From positions 1 to 64,000 of IMG/VR virus record IMGVR_UViG_3300027851_000023: a stretch of DNA of 64,000 nt, one strand, 5' to 3'. This DNA is from a virus. The notes under the pieces are model-generated. The model had not been told where the DNA came from, made no database searches, and saw only the letters and a program-made list of their open reading frames with translations. The position numbers and the translations under genes were made by a program. Shown piece after piece: positions 8,116 through 15,454 of this stretch (positions within the stretch are counted from its first letter, which is position 1; every line of letters starts with the position of its first letter).

Positions 8116-8141
8116 CGCCCGGCTGCTTCAGCGGCCGGGCG
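8116..8141 (-). terminator. terminator-like hairpin after the single-strand-binding gene
   Basis: Arms CGCCCGGC and GCCGGGCG pair perfectly over 8 bases with a 10-base loop, 9 bases past the stop of the DUF2815 gene. The leftward RNA then reads GGUUUGGC, a weak U-tract, so termination may be partial. Confidence 0.55.
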
Positions 8142-8149
8142 ACCGGGTG

Positions 8150-8857
8150 TTATGCCAGCAGGTCGTCGTCTTCGGTGACACTGCCCGAGGACGTGTCGAC
8201 GTCGTCCAGGCCGTCGTCATCTTCTTCGTCAAGGTAGTCTTCGGCGTTGACCTGCCCGGCCCCGAAGGCGTCGCCGTGACGCTTGAACTTCACAACTTCC
8301 AGGGTGCAGGACACCCGGTTCTTGTGGTTCTTCTTGGAACCGTCGTATGCCCAGATCGACACGACGATGTCGTAAAAAGCGCCCGAGTAGAACAGTTCCT
8401 CGGCAGCCGATCCCTTCAGGCGAGGGAACTTTCCGTCGGCACCCTTGCGGGGACCGAGCAGTTGGACAGGATTCTTCTTCTCTTCTTCCCAGTCCTCGAT
8501 CGAAACGCCATTGCTGGCCTTCAGGACGTACATGCCCTCGTAGCCTTCATACAGGGGCTCGCGCTCGCCGGAATCTTCGTCCTTGGGCTCACCGTCGACG
8601 AAGCAGCGCTCCGTCGAGGGGATTTTCTTGTTCTGGCCCGGCCAGCGCGCCTCGATCGCCTTCTTCATCGCCGCAGCGATTTCCTCGGCAACAGGATTCT
8701 TGGCGCCGCCCACTTCCTTCGGAACCAGGAAGTTGCCGTTGAAGACGTAGCCGGTCAACTTGTCGTCGTCGTTCTTCCGCTCCTGGGGTTTGATCAGGTG
8801 CAGGAAGGAGCCGCGCACATCCTTGAGGGTGAGGCGAATGTTCTTTTGGTCTGCCAT
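8150..8857 (-). CDS. DUF2815 single-stranded DNA-binding protein
   Basis: 235 residues from ATG 8857, with GAGAGA eight bases upstream; an in-frame ATG at 8890 lacks a ribosome site. The core (RLTLKDVRGSFLHLIKP, GYVFNGNFLVPKE, GAFYDIVVSIWAYDG) matches DUF2815, regarded as a phage ssDNA-binding fold. The last ~35 residues are strongly acidic and disordered and end TEDDDLLA. Single-strand-binding proteins usually use such an acidic tip to recruit partners. Here the tip is the same motif found on many other proteins of this phage. Confidence 0.8.
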   Translation of the reverse strand: MADQKNIRLTLKDVRGSFLHLIKPQERKNDDDKLTGYVFNGNFLVPKEVGGAKNPVAEEIAAAMKKAIEARWPGQNKKIPSTERCFVDGEPKDEDSGEREPLYEGYEGMYVLKASNGVSIEDWEEEKKNPVQLLGPRKGADGKFPRLKGSAAEELFYSGAFYDIVVSIWAYDGSKKNHKNRVSCTLEVVKFKRHGDAFGAGQVNAEDYLDEEDDDGLDDVDTSSGSVTEDDDLLA

Positions 8858-8879
8858 GTCGGTCTCTCGGTTTCCGGTT

Positions 8880-10073
8880 TCAGTCGTCATCTAGGAGGTC
8901 ATCGAACGGCGTGATTGCCGGCCGATCGTCGGTGTCCGGCACAAGGATGGGTTTGCCCGCATCCTGTGTGACGAGACGGTCCAGGGCCGACAGAACATCG
9001 GGATTCCCTGGCTTCTTTCGCCCAGGCTTCAATAGCTTTTCAACCTGAGAAACGGAAAGCACTTTTCGCGTGAAAGCATCGTCGCCAAGAACGGGCTCAA
9101 GCAGTTCCTCGACTGCCTGCTCATCCGTGTAACGACGGTTGCCACGTCGCCCGAGCACGAGTTTGGAACCTGGGTCTGGTGACCCAGCTTTCGCCGCAGC
9201 GATGCTGTCTTCATGAAGTTTGGCGAACCACTGCTCGACCAGGTGCGAATGACGCACAATCCACCATCGGCGCTCCGGCGTGATTCTGGCCCTCGCCGGT
9301 AACTGCGGTTCTGATGCGATATCGTCATCCAGGTCGAGACCTGAGATTTCAATGATCCAGTCCTGCCTGGCTTCGCAGTCCCACTTAGCCGGACAAAAGC
9401 CGCACTGCTTGTCCCCCGGCACGAACGGAGCGGCGGGATCATCAACACGCAGCGCGGCGGCTTTGACCTCATGCGCAAACGCCAACAGTTCCTCGGTCGT
9501 TTGCGTCCAGAACTTCATGCCGCCCGCTCGCGGCTGATCGATGACCAGTACGATCTCATCGACGTCGTCCCATAGGTCGAAGTTATCAAGAACACCGATA
9601 CCGTAGATGCGAAGCTGGCGAGTGCCGATCGCATCAACAGGGACGCCCGCCCCGTACTTCAAATCATCAATGATCGCTCGACGCCGCATTCTCTGGATGA
9701 TCGCCGTGTCCAGCGTCCCGAACTGCCCAGGCATCCAGCGTCCGAGGTCTACGCGGTGTTCGACGATGACATCGCCCGGCTGATCGTTGACCCAGTCCAT
9801 GCCCGGCTGAAGGTGTGCCGCCATTTCTTCATCGCAGAGGTAGTCGACCCCATTGATGGTCTGCTTCGTCCCGATGAAATCCCACGCGTCCAAACCCAGT
9901 TCCAGGGCGTCACCGCGGATCTGGTGGGCCGCAGTGCCTTCGTCCGCCGCGCCCGACGAACTGCGTGGGTCAATCTTGCCATCGGCAGTCAACCGTTCGA
10001 TCAGGCGAACAGACGCAGCGCAGACCATCCATCGGTCTGCGCTAGAGGGTCCAAGGCGAGCGTGGGCTGCCAT
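8880..10073 (-). CDS. DUF2800 RecB/Cas4-like nuclease
   Basis: 397 residues. GPSSADRWMVCAASV near the start, EGTAAH, FGTLDTAII, IIDDLKYGAGVPVD and the distal CGFCPAKWDC cysteines match DUF2800, a phage PD-(D/E)XK exonuclease-like family with a likely iron-sulphur or zinc cluster. It lies directly upstream of the ssDNA-binding gene, suggesting end resection and annealing. The start overlaps the preceding small gene (TAATG). The C-terminus is FDDLLDDD, a variant of the shared motif with extra acidic residues. Confidence 0.8.
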   Translation of the reverse strand: MAAHARLGPSSADRWMVCAASVRLIERLTADGKIDPRSSSGAADEGTAAHQIRGDALELGLDAWDFIGTKQTINGVDYLCDEEMAAHLQPGMDWVNDQPGDVIVEHRVDLGRWMPGQFGTLDTAIIQRMRRRAIIDDLKYGAGVPVDAIGTRQLRIYGIGVLDNFDLWDDVDEIVLVIDQPRAGGMKFWTQTTEELLAFAHEVKAAALRVDDPAAPFVPGDKQCGFCPAKWDCEARQDWIIEISGLDLDDDIASEPQLPARARITPERRWWIVRHSHLVEQWFAKLHEDSIAAAKAGSPDPGSKLVLGRRGNRRYTDEQAVEELLEPVLGDDAFTRKVLSVSQVEKLLKPGRKKPGNPDVLSALDRLVTQDAGKPILVPDTDDRPAITPFDDLLDDD

Positions 10074-10234
10074 TAGCCGCGATCCGCCCTCATCATACCA
10101 ATCAGATAGTCTGCGGTATCAGCAAAGCGCCGGTCATCGGCTCGCTGCGGCCAATCGCCAGCCTGGGACTCATCACCCCACTTTCGCAAGGCCGCAATCA
10201 GAGAACCCCGAGTGATTGTGATCTCATCTTCCAT
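10073..10234 (-). CDS. small protein of unknown function
   Basis: 53 residues from ATG 10234, with AAGGA 9-13 bases upstream. The sequence has paired Arg/Asp clusters and WGDESQAGDWPQRADDRRF in its centre. Its TAA overlaps the start of the DUF2800 gene, so it heads that unit, immediately downstream of the tRNA genes. No family is recognised. Confidence 0.6.
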   Translation of the reverse strand: MEDEITITRGSLIAALRKWGDESQAGDWPQRADDRRFADTADYLIGMMRADRG

Positions 10235-10268
10235 GACAAAAATCCTTGAGTGAACGGAGGCGTTCAGA

Positions 10269-10344
10269 TGGTGCGTCGGGCAGGGTTCGAACCTGCGACC
10301 TTCGCTATGTCAAAGCGACGCGCTTCCAACTGCGCCACCGACGC
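10269..10344 (-). tRNA. tRNA-Val (anticodon GAC)
   Basis: A full cloverleaf on the minus strand: acceptor GCGTCGG/CCGACGC, D-stem GCGC/GCGC, anticodon stem TCGCT/AGCGA with loop TTGACAT, T-arm GCAGG-TTCGAAC-CCTGC, discriminator A and encoded CCA. It is 76 bases long and reads GUC/GUU valine codons. Confidence 0.92.
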
Positions 10345-10362
10345 ACGATCTGAGCGTCTACT

Positions 10363-10437
10363 TGGTGCGAGAGGTAGGATTCGAACCTACGACCCTCCCC
10401 TTGTGACGGGGATGCGCTTCCACTGCGCCACTCTCGC
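10363..10437 (-). tRNA. tRNA-Val (anticodon CAC)
   Basis: Cloverleaf on the minus strand: acceptor GCGAGAG/CTCTCGC, D-stem GCGC/GCGC, anticodon stem TCCCC/GGGGA with loop GTCACAA, T-arm GTAGG-TTCGAAT-CCTAC, discriminator A and encoded CCA. It reads GUG. Together with its neighbour it supplies two of the valine codons favoured by this GC-rich genome. Confidence 0.9.
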
Positions 10438-10447
10438 TTGGGTGTGG

Positions 10448-10471
10448 CCCCGGCCGCCGCAGCGACCGGGG
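10448..10471 (-). terminator. GC hairpin between tRNA-Val and the upstream gene
   Basis: CCCCGG and CCGGGG arms with a 12-base loop follow the stop of the gene at 10496. There is no T-run, so it may instead act in processing of the tRNA-containing transcript. Confidence 0.4.
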
Positions 10472-10495
10472 GTTTCAGAACCAGGGCCGGAAGGA

Positions 10496-10942
10496 TCAGT
10501 TCAGCAGATCGTCGTCCTCGGGGTCCGCCGTCTCGGTCTGGATCAGGTTGCCAGCGGCAATCAACTTCTCCATCGTCCGCACGACGACGTCGGTCTTGTC
10601 GGCCGGGATCTCGGACAGTTTGGTCGCGCCGACCTTGCCGAAGATTTCCTGGACCTTGGCCTTCCGGGCATCGCGCTCGGCACCCTCGATTCCGTCCAGA
10701 TAGGAGACGATCGCGGCGCTGACCGGATTTTCCTTGGGGGCATCGGCCTTCTCGGTAGCGGCCGGTTTGTCGTCGGACTTCTCGGCCGGCTTCTTGGCGG
10801 CGGCGGGCTTGGTCGAAGCGCCCTTGGCGACTTCCAGGACCGCGGCGCGGCCTTCGTTGCCCGCCTCGACGGCGGCCGTCAGGGCGATGTTGGAGGCGGT
10901 GGTGCGATCGAGAGCGGCGATCAGATTGGCGATATCGGACAT
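10496..10942 (-). CDS. unknown protein with Ala/Lys linker and DDDLLN tail
   Basis: 148 residues from ATG 10942, with GGAGA just upstream. A helical N-terminus (MSDIANLIAALDRTT) is followed by a low-complexity Ala/Lys/Pro linker (about 42-72), then a folded-looking C-terminal region (SYLDGIEG to MEKLIAAG) and an acidic end DPEDDDLLN, a version of the shared terminal motif. It is the first gene of the leftward unit containing the tRNAs. The function is unknown; its position suggests a DNA-metabolism role. Confidence 0.6.
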   Translation of the reverse strand: MSDIANLIAALDRTTASNIALTAAVEAGNEGRAAVLEVAKGASTKPAAAKKPAEKSDDKPAATEKADAPKENPVSAAIVSYLDGIEGAERDARKAKVQEIFGKVGATKLSEIPADKTDVVVRTMEKLIAAGNLIQTETADPEDDDLLN

Positions 10943-11021
10943 AGGGTCTCCGGGTGGCGGGGTTTGAAAATCAGCCCGATTGCCGGGCCTCGACGACCGG
11001 AACAAACCACGTCGCCGCTAC

Positions 11022-11040
11022 ACTTTCAACCCAAATGTGC
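11022..11040. promoter_or_regulatory. dispersed TTTCA/GTG regulatory motif between divergent units
   Basis: ACTTTCAACCCAAATGTGC is nearly identical to the copy at 2757. It lies between the leftward gene at 10942 and the rightward HTH gene at 11114. Confidence 0.5.
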
Positions 11041-11051
11041 GATTTATCACG

Positions 11052-11072
11052 ACTGGTTTGATTTTAACCAGT
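11052..11072. promoter_or_regulatory. inverted-repeat operator candidate
   Basis: ACTGGTT and AACCAGT form perfect 7-base arms around TGATTTT, 42 bases upstream of the HTH gene. It differs in sequence from the phage-wide motif and may be the operator of that HTH protein. Confidence 0.5.
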
Positions 11073-11113
11073 GTGCTGTGTAGGGTCCACGTCGCGAGAT
11101 ATGAGGGCCATCC

Positions 11114-11413
11114 ATGACCACCCAACTTGTGCCGGGACCGATCAAGAGCGGTCGTCCGCGCAGCACCAACACCGACGCCCGTAAGTTCTACGACGGAAAA
11201 CTCTACGCCCTGCTGCTGAAGGCGATGCCGCAGCACGTCGAAGGCGGCCGGCTCAGCCCCAAGAAGGTCGCGGACGCGATCGGCGTCCACAAGTTCACCG
11301 TCTACAAGTGGTTGACCAGGGACTTCCTGAGCCAGAAGGGCGCGAACCTTCTGATCGAGAAGTCGGATGGCGAACTGACGGCCAAGGATCTGATCTCGTT
11401 CGTGCTCTCGTAA
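11114..11413 (+). CDS. small HTH regulator (Cro-like)
   Basis: 99 residues. A basic N-terminus precedes a helix-turn-helix at about 45-75 (LSPKKVADAIGVHKFTVYKW), with a C-terminal helical segment. It is the first rightward gene, transcribed divergently from the tRNA unit, and precedes the primase-helicase by 20 bases. Position and size fit a Cro-like switch protein or a regulator of replication. The inverted repeat at 11052 is a natural target. Confidence 0.65.
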   Translation: MTTQLVPGPIKSGRPRSTNTDARKFYDGKLYALLLKAMPQHVEGGRLSPKKVADAIGVHKFTVYKWLTRDFLSQKGANLLIEKSDGELTAKDLISFVLS

Positions 11414-11433
11414 GCCGGGAGCCCTGATCCCGC

Positions 11434-14016
11434 ATGGGAAGTGTCCCCTCAGAGAGCGACGTGCTGCTCGCCGCCCGACGACTCGTCGAGCATGGCGTCG
11501 CCGTGCATTGGTTGCATCGTCGCAAGAAACGGCCGGTCGGTACCAACTGGCAAACGGCACCGGTACACACGATCGATTCGCTCAAGGCCGACTATCAGAC
11601 AGGCTTCAACATCGGCATTCGTCCTGGTGAGCATAGCCGAACTCCCTACGGATACCTGCATCTGTTCGACGTCGACATCCGCAAGCCTGAACTCGCCAGG
11701 GAAGCCTGGGCTTGCCTACTGAAGCACTGGCCTGAGGCCCGCGAAGCACCATTTGTCATCAGCGGCTCGGGTGGCGAGAGCCGTCACGTCTATGTCTTTA
11801 CGCCTGTTCCCCTGCGATCGATGAGTCTCGGCCACAGCGAAGGCTTTGAGATGGTCTTCGATCCTGAAAAGGGCAGGGATGTGAAGAAGCGCGACTGGGA
11901 AGTCTCGCTCTACGGTGCCCCGAAACAGGCCGTCCTGCCGCCCTCGGTTCACCCGGACACAGGCGAAAACTATCGCTGGGGTCGAGAAATCGAATGGGAT
12001 CTGCTCGAGATGGGCCTGGGCCCGGTGGTCTCAGAGGCAGACATCGCGACTTGGGGTGCTCGCGAAGACGATCTGTCGCTGGACGATCACGATGATCTGA
12101 TGGCGGCGGTTCGAGCCGCGCCAATGGGACTAACCCAGGCTGAGATTGATCGAATACTGGCAGACCTGCCCGAGGACTGGGTTGAGGACCACGATCTCTG
12201 GGTCCAGGCTGGCATGGCGCTGCACCACGAATACGAAGGCAGTCAACTCGGCTTCGAACGCTGGTGCGAGTGGTCAAAGCAGTCGGCCAAGTTCGACGTC
12301 AAGGATCTGAAGACCCGTTGGAAGTCGTTCAAGGATCGCAAGAACCCTGTCCGAATGGCAACGCTGATCAAAGCCGCAGGTGAAGCCCGCCTGCAGCGCG
12401 ATCACGCCGACCTGGAAGACCTTTTCGGCGATGCCGAGGTCGATGAGCCGACCACCGGGACCGCTCTGGCATTGCTGGACACCAAGACCCAGGCGACGCT
12501 CGACGACGATTTCCTCTCCGACCTGCTGAGTGAGTCGCCAAAAACAACTGACCCCGACCTGGACACCATTCTCGGCACCGATGATTCGATCGCGCCGGGC
12601 GCAAATGGAGCGTCTGGTCTGGGTCCGCTCGATCCGAACTGGAAGTCCTACCTCCAGATGACCGAGGACGGACTGGGTATCAAGGCGACCCTGCACAACG
12701 TCGAACTGATCATCCGCAACGACCCTCGCACACGCGGGGTGATGGCCTTCAACGAGTTCACCCAGGAGATCGTGCAGCGCGGCACGCCCAAATCATTCAA
12801 ACTCAAGAAGGCCGGACCCAAGCCGGTGCGCCAGCTGGACGGGCACATCTGGGACGTCCGCGACAAGGTCAACGGCGACCTGTGGTCCGACAGTCATGAC
12901 GTCGGTGTCCGCGTCGTGCTCGAGGCCCCTACCCGCCAGGGTGGCTACTCCCTGAAGACCAGCGACCGGGATCTGCGCAGTGCGCTCGACAAGGTGGCGC
13001 ACCTAAATAAGTTCCACCCGATCCGCGAGTATCTGTCCGGCCTGGTCTGGGACGGCGAGCGCCGGGTGTCCAAACTGTTCGTCGACTATGTCGGTGCGGA
13101 GGACAACGCCTACCACCGTGAGGCCGGCGTGCTGACGATGCTCGCCGCGGTCACTCGGGTGTTCGAGCCCGGCCACAAGTTCGACTTCGTGCCGATCCTG
13201 GAAGGGCTGCAGGGCAAACGGAAGTCGACCTTCATCAACATCCTGGCCCGGCACTGGTTTGCCGAACTGGAAGGCGACTTCCACGACACAAAGGCCATGG
13301 TCGAGAAGATGCAGGGCTCATGGATTCTCGAAATCCCCGAGTTGCAGGGCTTCAGCAAGGCCGAGGTCACGACCATCAAGGGCTTCGTCAGTCGCACCTT
13401 CGACAAGGTCCGCCTGGCCTACGCGAAGCGGGCTTCCGAGTTCCATCGGCAGTGCATCTTCATCGGCTCGACCAATGACGTCGAGTATCTGCGCGACAGC
13501 ACGGGCGGCCGACGCTTCCTGCCGATCGCCTGCAACATCGGCGAGATCGACACCGACCTGCTCCGCAAGAATATCGACCAGTTGTGGGCCGAGGCGAAGC
13601 ATCTCTACGATGTCTGGCGGCGCGAGCAGCCACACGGGACGCTTCCGCTCTATATGCGCAACGACGAAGCCTCGGCCGAGGCCAAGCGTCTGCAGGAGAG
13701 CCGCCGGCAGGTCACGACGGACGACGTCATGGCGGCCCGGATCGAGCACTGGCTGTCGCAGCCGATCGGCTCGGACCTGGGCGGTTTCGACGACCTCGAC
13801 GAAGTCGATCCCGAGTCGATCCGCTATCACGAGGAAGTCTGCATTGCCCAAATCTGGGAGGAAATGATGGGCCAGGACATCAATCGTAAGAGCGAACGGG
13901 ATCAGCAGATGCTCGGGCGCGCGATGCGAAAGGTCGAAGGCTGGGCCCCGGCCGGGCAGACGCGGTTCGCGAAGTACGGAAAACAGCGAGTCTTCCGCCG
14001 CATCGACCCGATCTGA
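11434..14016 (+). CDS. primase-polymerase/VapE-type helicase fusion
   Basis: 860 residues. The N-terminus (about 1-190) is a bifunctional primase/polymerase domain (HLFDVDIRKP, SGSGGESRHVYV, VLPPSVHPDTGENYRW). A PriCT-like segment follows (about 215-310, DLWVQAGMALHHEY), then an acidic linker (about 325-400), then a VapE/D5-like ATPase (GLQGKRKSTF Walker A at about 590, FIGSTNDVEYLRDSTGGRRF). It would prime and unwind DNA at the origin. The linker holds three copies of the acidic-leucine motif: DLEDLFG, DDFLSDLLS and DLDTILG. The ribosome site is weak; ATG 11434 is the only good start. Confidence 0.85.
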   Translation: MGSVPSESDVLLAARRLVEHGVAVHWLHRRKKRPVGTNWQTAPVHTIDSLKADYQTGFNIGIRPGEHSRTPYGYLHLFDVDIRKPELAREAWACLLKHWPEAREAPFVISGSGGESRHVYVFTPVPLRSMSLGHSEGFEMVFDPEKGRDVKKRDWEVSLYGAPKQAVLPPSVHPDTGENYRWGREIEWDLLEMGLGPVVSEADIATWGAREDDLSLDDHDDLMAAVRAAPMGLTQAEIDRILADLPEDWVEDHDLWVQAGMALHHEYEGSQLGFERWCEWSKQSAKFDVKDLKTRWKSFKDRKNPVRMATLIKAAGEARLQRDHADLEDLFGDAEVDEPTTGTALALLDTKTQATLDDDFLSDLLSESPKTTDPDLDTILGTDDSIAPGANGASGLGPLDPNWKSYLQMTEDGLGIKATLHNVELIIRNDPRTRGVMAFNEFTQEIVQRGTPKSFKLKKAGPKPVRQLDGHIWDVRDKVNGDLWSDSHDVGVRVVLEAPTRQGGYSLKTSDRDLRSALDKVAHLNKFHPIREYLSGLVWDGERRVSKLFVDYVGAEDNAYHREAGVLTMLAAVTRVFEPGHKFDFVPILEGLQGKRKSTFINILARHWFAELEGDFHDTKAMVEKMQGSWILEIPELQGFSKAEVTTIKGFVSRTFDKVRLAYAKRASEFHRQCIFIGSTNDVEYLRDSTGGRRFLPIACNIGEIDTDLLRKNIDQLWAEAKHLYDVWRREQPHGTLPLYMRNDEASAEAKRLQESRRQVTTDDVMAARIEHWLSQPIGSDLGGFDDLDEVDPESIRYHEEVCIAQIWEEMMGQDINRKSERDQQMLGRAMRKVEGWAPAGQTRFAKYGKQRVFRRIDPI

Positions 14017-14121
14017 GCAACTTGCATTTAAATCGCACTTCATGACCCCGGTGGCCCCGCGCTGCCGGGGTTTCTCGTTTAAATGCAACTTCGATCCAAA
14101 TGCACTTTGAATCTTAAAGTA

Positions 14122-14213
14122 GTGGAACGGGTTGAGCAGACCAACCCGTTCCACCCTAAACTGCTGAAGTTGCTGACAAAAAAGGCACTTTTTGCCAGGG
14201 TGGAACGGGTTGA
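14122..14213. repeat. inverted and direct copies of GTGGAACGGGTTG
   Basis: GTGGAACGGGTTG (14122-14134) and its perfect complement CAACCCGTTCCAC (14142-14154) flank a 7-base loop. A third copy lies at 14200-14213. These share the core of the repeats at 14332-14422. Confidence 0.75.
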
Positions 14214-14331
14214 ACCCGATTCCCATAAACTTCACCACTAGGGTGTTTTTCAGAATCGCCTCCGACCAGTGTGATCGTCGCCAGACAAATAGGGGTCACT
14301 CTCAAATGACAACACTCTAGAATCGACTAAA

Positions 14332-14422
14332 ACCTGTTCCACCTGTTCCACCTATTGATATTGCTAAGGAAAATACCCGGAACAGGTCGGAACACGGTCG
14401 GAACAGGTCTGAAACCCGTTCC
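14332..14422. repeat. iteron array of ACCTGTTCC / GGAACAGGT
   Basis: ACCTGTTCC occurs at 14332 and 14341 as a tandem pair. The complement GGAACAGGT occurs at 14379 and 14400, with the variant GGAACACGGT between them at 14389. ACCCGTTCC follows at 14414. An AT-rich stretch separates the opposite orientations. This resembles initiator-binding iterons. Confidence 0.7.
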
Positions 14423-14672
14423 ACCTGCTGATCTGCGGCTTTCGAAGTGCGATTTAAATGAGAGTTCGCCCTGGTGCCGGGCAAAAGGCATAGGTCTTTT
14501 TTGAAAACTCTCGAATAGCGGGGTCGGTGTCCGCCGCGCTTCCCATCAACCCGTCAAAAGGGACCCAAAGCCATTGGAATGATTGATTAAATCGGTCATT
14601 GAGACGCGCGGAATCGGGCTTCAAACGACGCTCTCGAGGTGACGAACAGGCGTCGTGACGCCGCGCCGATCA

Positions 14673-14733
14673 TTTAAACGCATCCCCTGACGCCCCTTCG
14701 CAGGGCCCGCCTCGTTTAAACGCATCCCCTGAC
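14673..14733. repeat. 19-bp direct repeat
   Basis: TTTAAACGCATCCCCTGAC is present exactly at 14673-14691 and 14715-14733, spaced 42 bases start to start, about four helical turns. No ORF explains it. Confidence 0.8.
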
Positions 14734-14814
14734 AAGGGACGCGAGGTCGTACGGTAGCAGCTGCGCAGGTGATCGGAGGGCGGCCGGATCTGGCCAGGGT
14801 CTGCACATAGCAAA

Positions 14815-14842
14815 AGGCCCGCCGGGCGAACCGGGCGGGCCT
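14815..14842 (-). terminator. intrinsic terminator of the small-gene operon
   Basis: AGGCCCGCC and GGCGGGCCT form a perfect 9-base stem. Read leftward the RNA continues UUUUGC. It lies 60 bases past the last gene of the leftward unit 18342-14902. A near-identical hairpin is at 18765. Confidence 0.75.
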
Positions 14843-14901
14843 GATAGGTGACGATGTCAGGTCGGGTTAGCCGCTTGCGCGGGCGCCGGCCATGGGCGGG
14901 C

Positions 14902-15030
14902 TTATGGGGCCTTGAGGAAGGATGCCAGGACGGCACCGAATAGCAGGAGAACAACGGCCGCTCCGACCTGGCCACGGCATAGACAGATGGCACATAGGAC
15001 TAGCAGCACGACGCCAAAGGGGCCCTTCAT
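14902..15030 (-). CDS. small hydrophobic membrane protein
   Basis: 42 residues, almost entirely hydrophobic: one or two membrane segments (GVVLLVLCAICLC and AAVVLLLFGAVLA) around a short RGQ turn. Start ATG 15030 overlaps the preceding stop as ATGA and follows AAAAGGGG. It is the last gene of the unit before the terminator. No family is recognised. Confidence 0.6.
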   Translation of the reverse strand: MKGPFGVVLLVLCAICLCRGQVGAAVVLLLFGAVLASFLKAP

Positions 15031-15179
15031 GATCGGCCCCTTTTCAGGTCGGCAACTTGAACTCGCTTGGCCGTATCGTTCAGCGCGGCTAGGGCCCGCC
15101 AGGCCTTATCTTGTGCCTCAGGTGACGCCGCGTTTGCCCATTCGTCCATGAGACGCTGTCGCTTGGCTTCTATAGTCAT
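15027..15179 (-). CDS. small charged helical protein
   Basis: 50 residues. It begins MTIEAKRQRLMDEWANAAS and ends in a basic stretch (DLKRGRS), with EAQDKAWRALAALNDTAKRV in the middle, so two amphipathic helices are likely. It overlaps both neighbours by ATGA. The function is unknown. Confidence 0.6.
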   Translation of the reverse strand: MTIEAKRQRLMDEWANAASPEAQDKAWRALAALNDTAKRVQVADLKRGRS

Positions 15180-15454
15180 GCGCCAGCCTCCAGCTTATCA
15201 GCATGGGCGATGATCCGATCAGCCCATGCGCGGGCCTCGCTGGCGACATAGCGCAACGCATCCGCCTCCGACATTGTTCGATCACCGAATACCGTCGACC
15301 CGTCGCGCGATGCGCCATAGCCATTCTGGCCTTGAGGCTTAGCGCCCCTGAACGCCCATGCGTTCGTCGACTGTCGCGCGACCTGGCCGGCGGGATAGCG
15401 TTCCGTCGGCATGGTGATCTTGGCTTCGAAACTGATATCAAGCACAGGGCTCAT
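15176..15454 (-). CDS. unknown phage protein
   Basis: 92 residues. The central part (ERYPAGQVARQSTNAWAFRG) looks loop-like and the C-terminus is helical (EADALRYVASEARAWADRII). The start overlaps the upstream gene's stop, placing it second in a translationally coupled string. No family is recognised. Confidence 0.6.
   Translation of the reverse strand: MSPVLDISFEAKITMPTERYPAGQVARQSTNAWAFRGAKPQGQNGYGASRDGSTVFGDRTMSEADALRYVASEARAWADRIIAHADKLEAGA

Larger units (their letters stand above)
14017..14901. other. non-coding repeat-rich region, candidate replication origin
   Basis: About 880 bases with no convincing gene. It holds an AT-rich stretch, the GGAAC(A/G)GGT repeats listed separately, repeated TTTAAA(T/C)GCA-like boxes (near 14025, 14078, 14092, 14451, 14673, 14715), and a terminator at 14815. 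Its place directly after the primase-helicase gene fits an origin. Confidence 0.5.

Noticed and set aside
10269-10437. tRNA genes as the integration site
   Set aside because: They lie inside the phage replication region, about 10 kb from the window's left end and far from the integrase, with phage genes on both sides.
14332-14422. CRISPR array
   Set aside because: Repeats are only 9-10 bases, occur in both orientations and have irregular spacing.
14621-14806. 61-codon minus ORF in the origin region
   Set aside because: Its repeated GMRLN segments are just the translated 19-bp DNA repeat; no ribosome site or coupling supports it.
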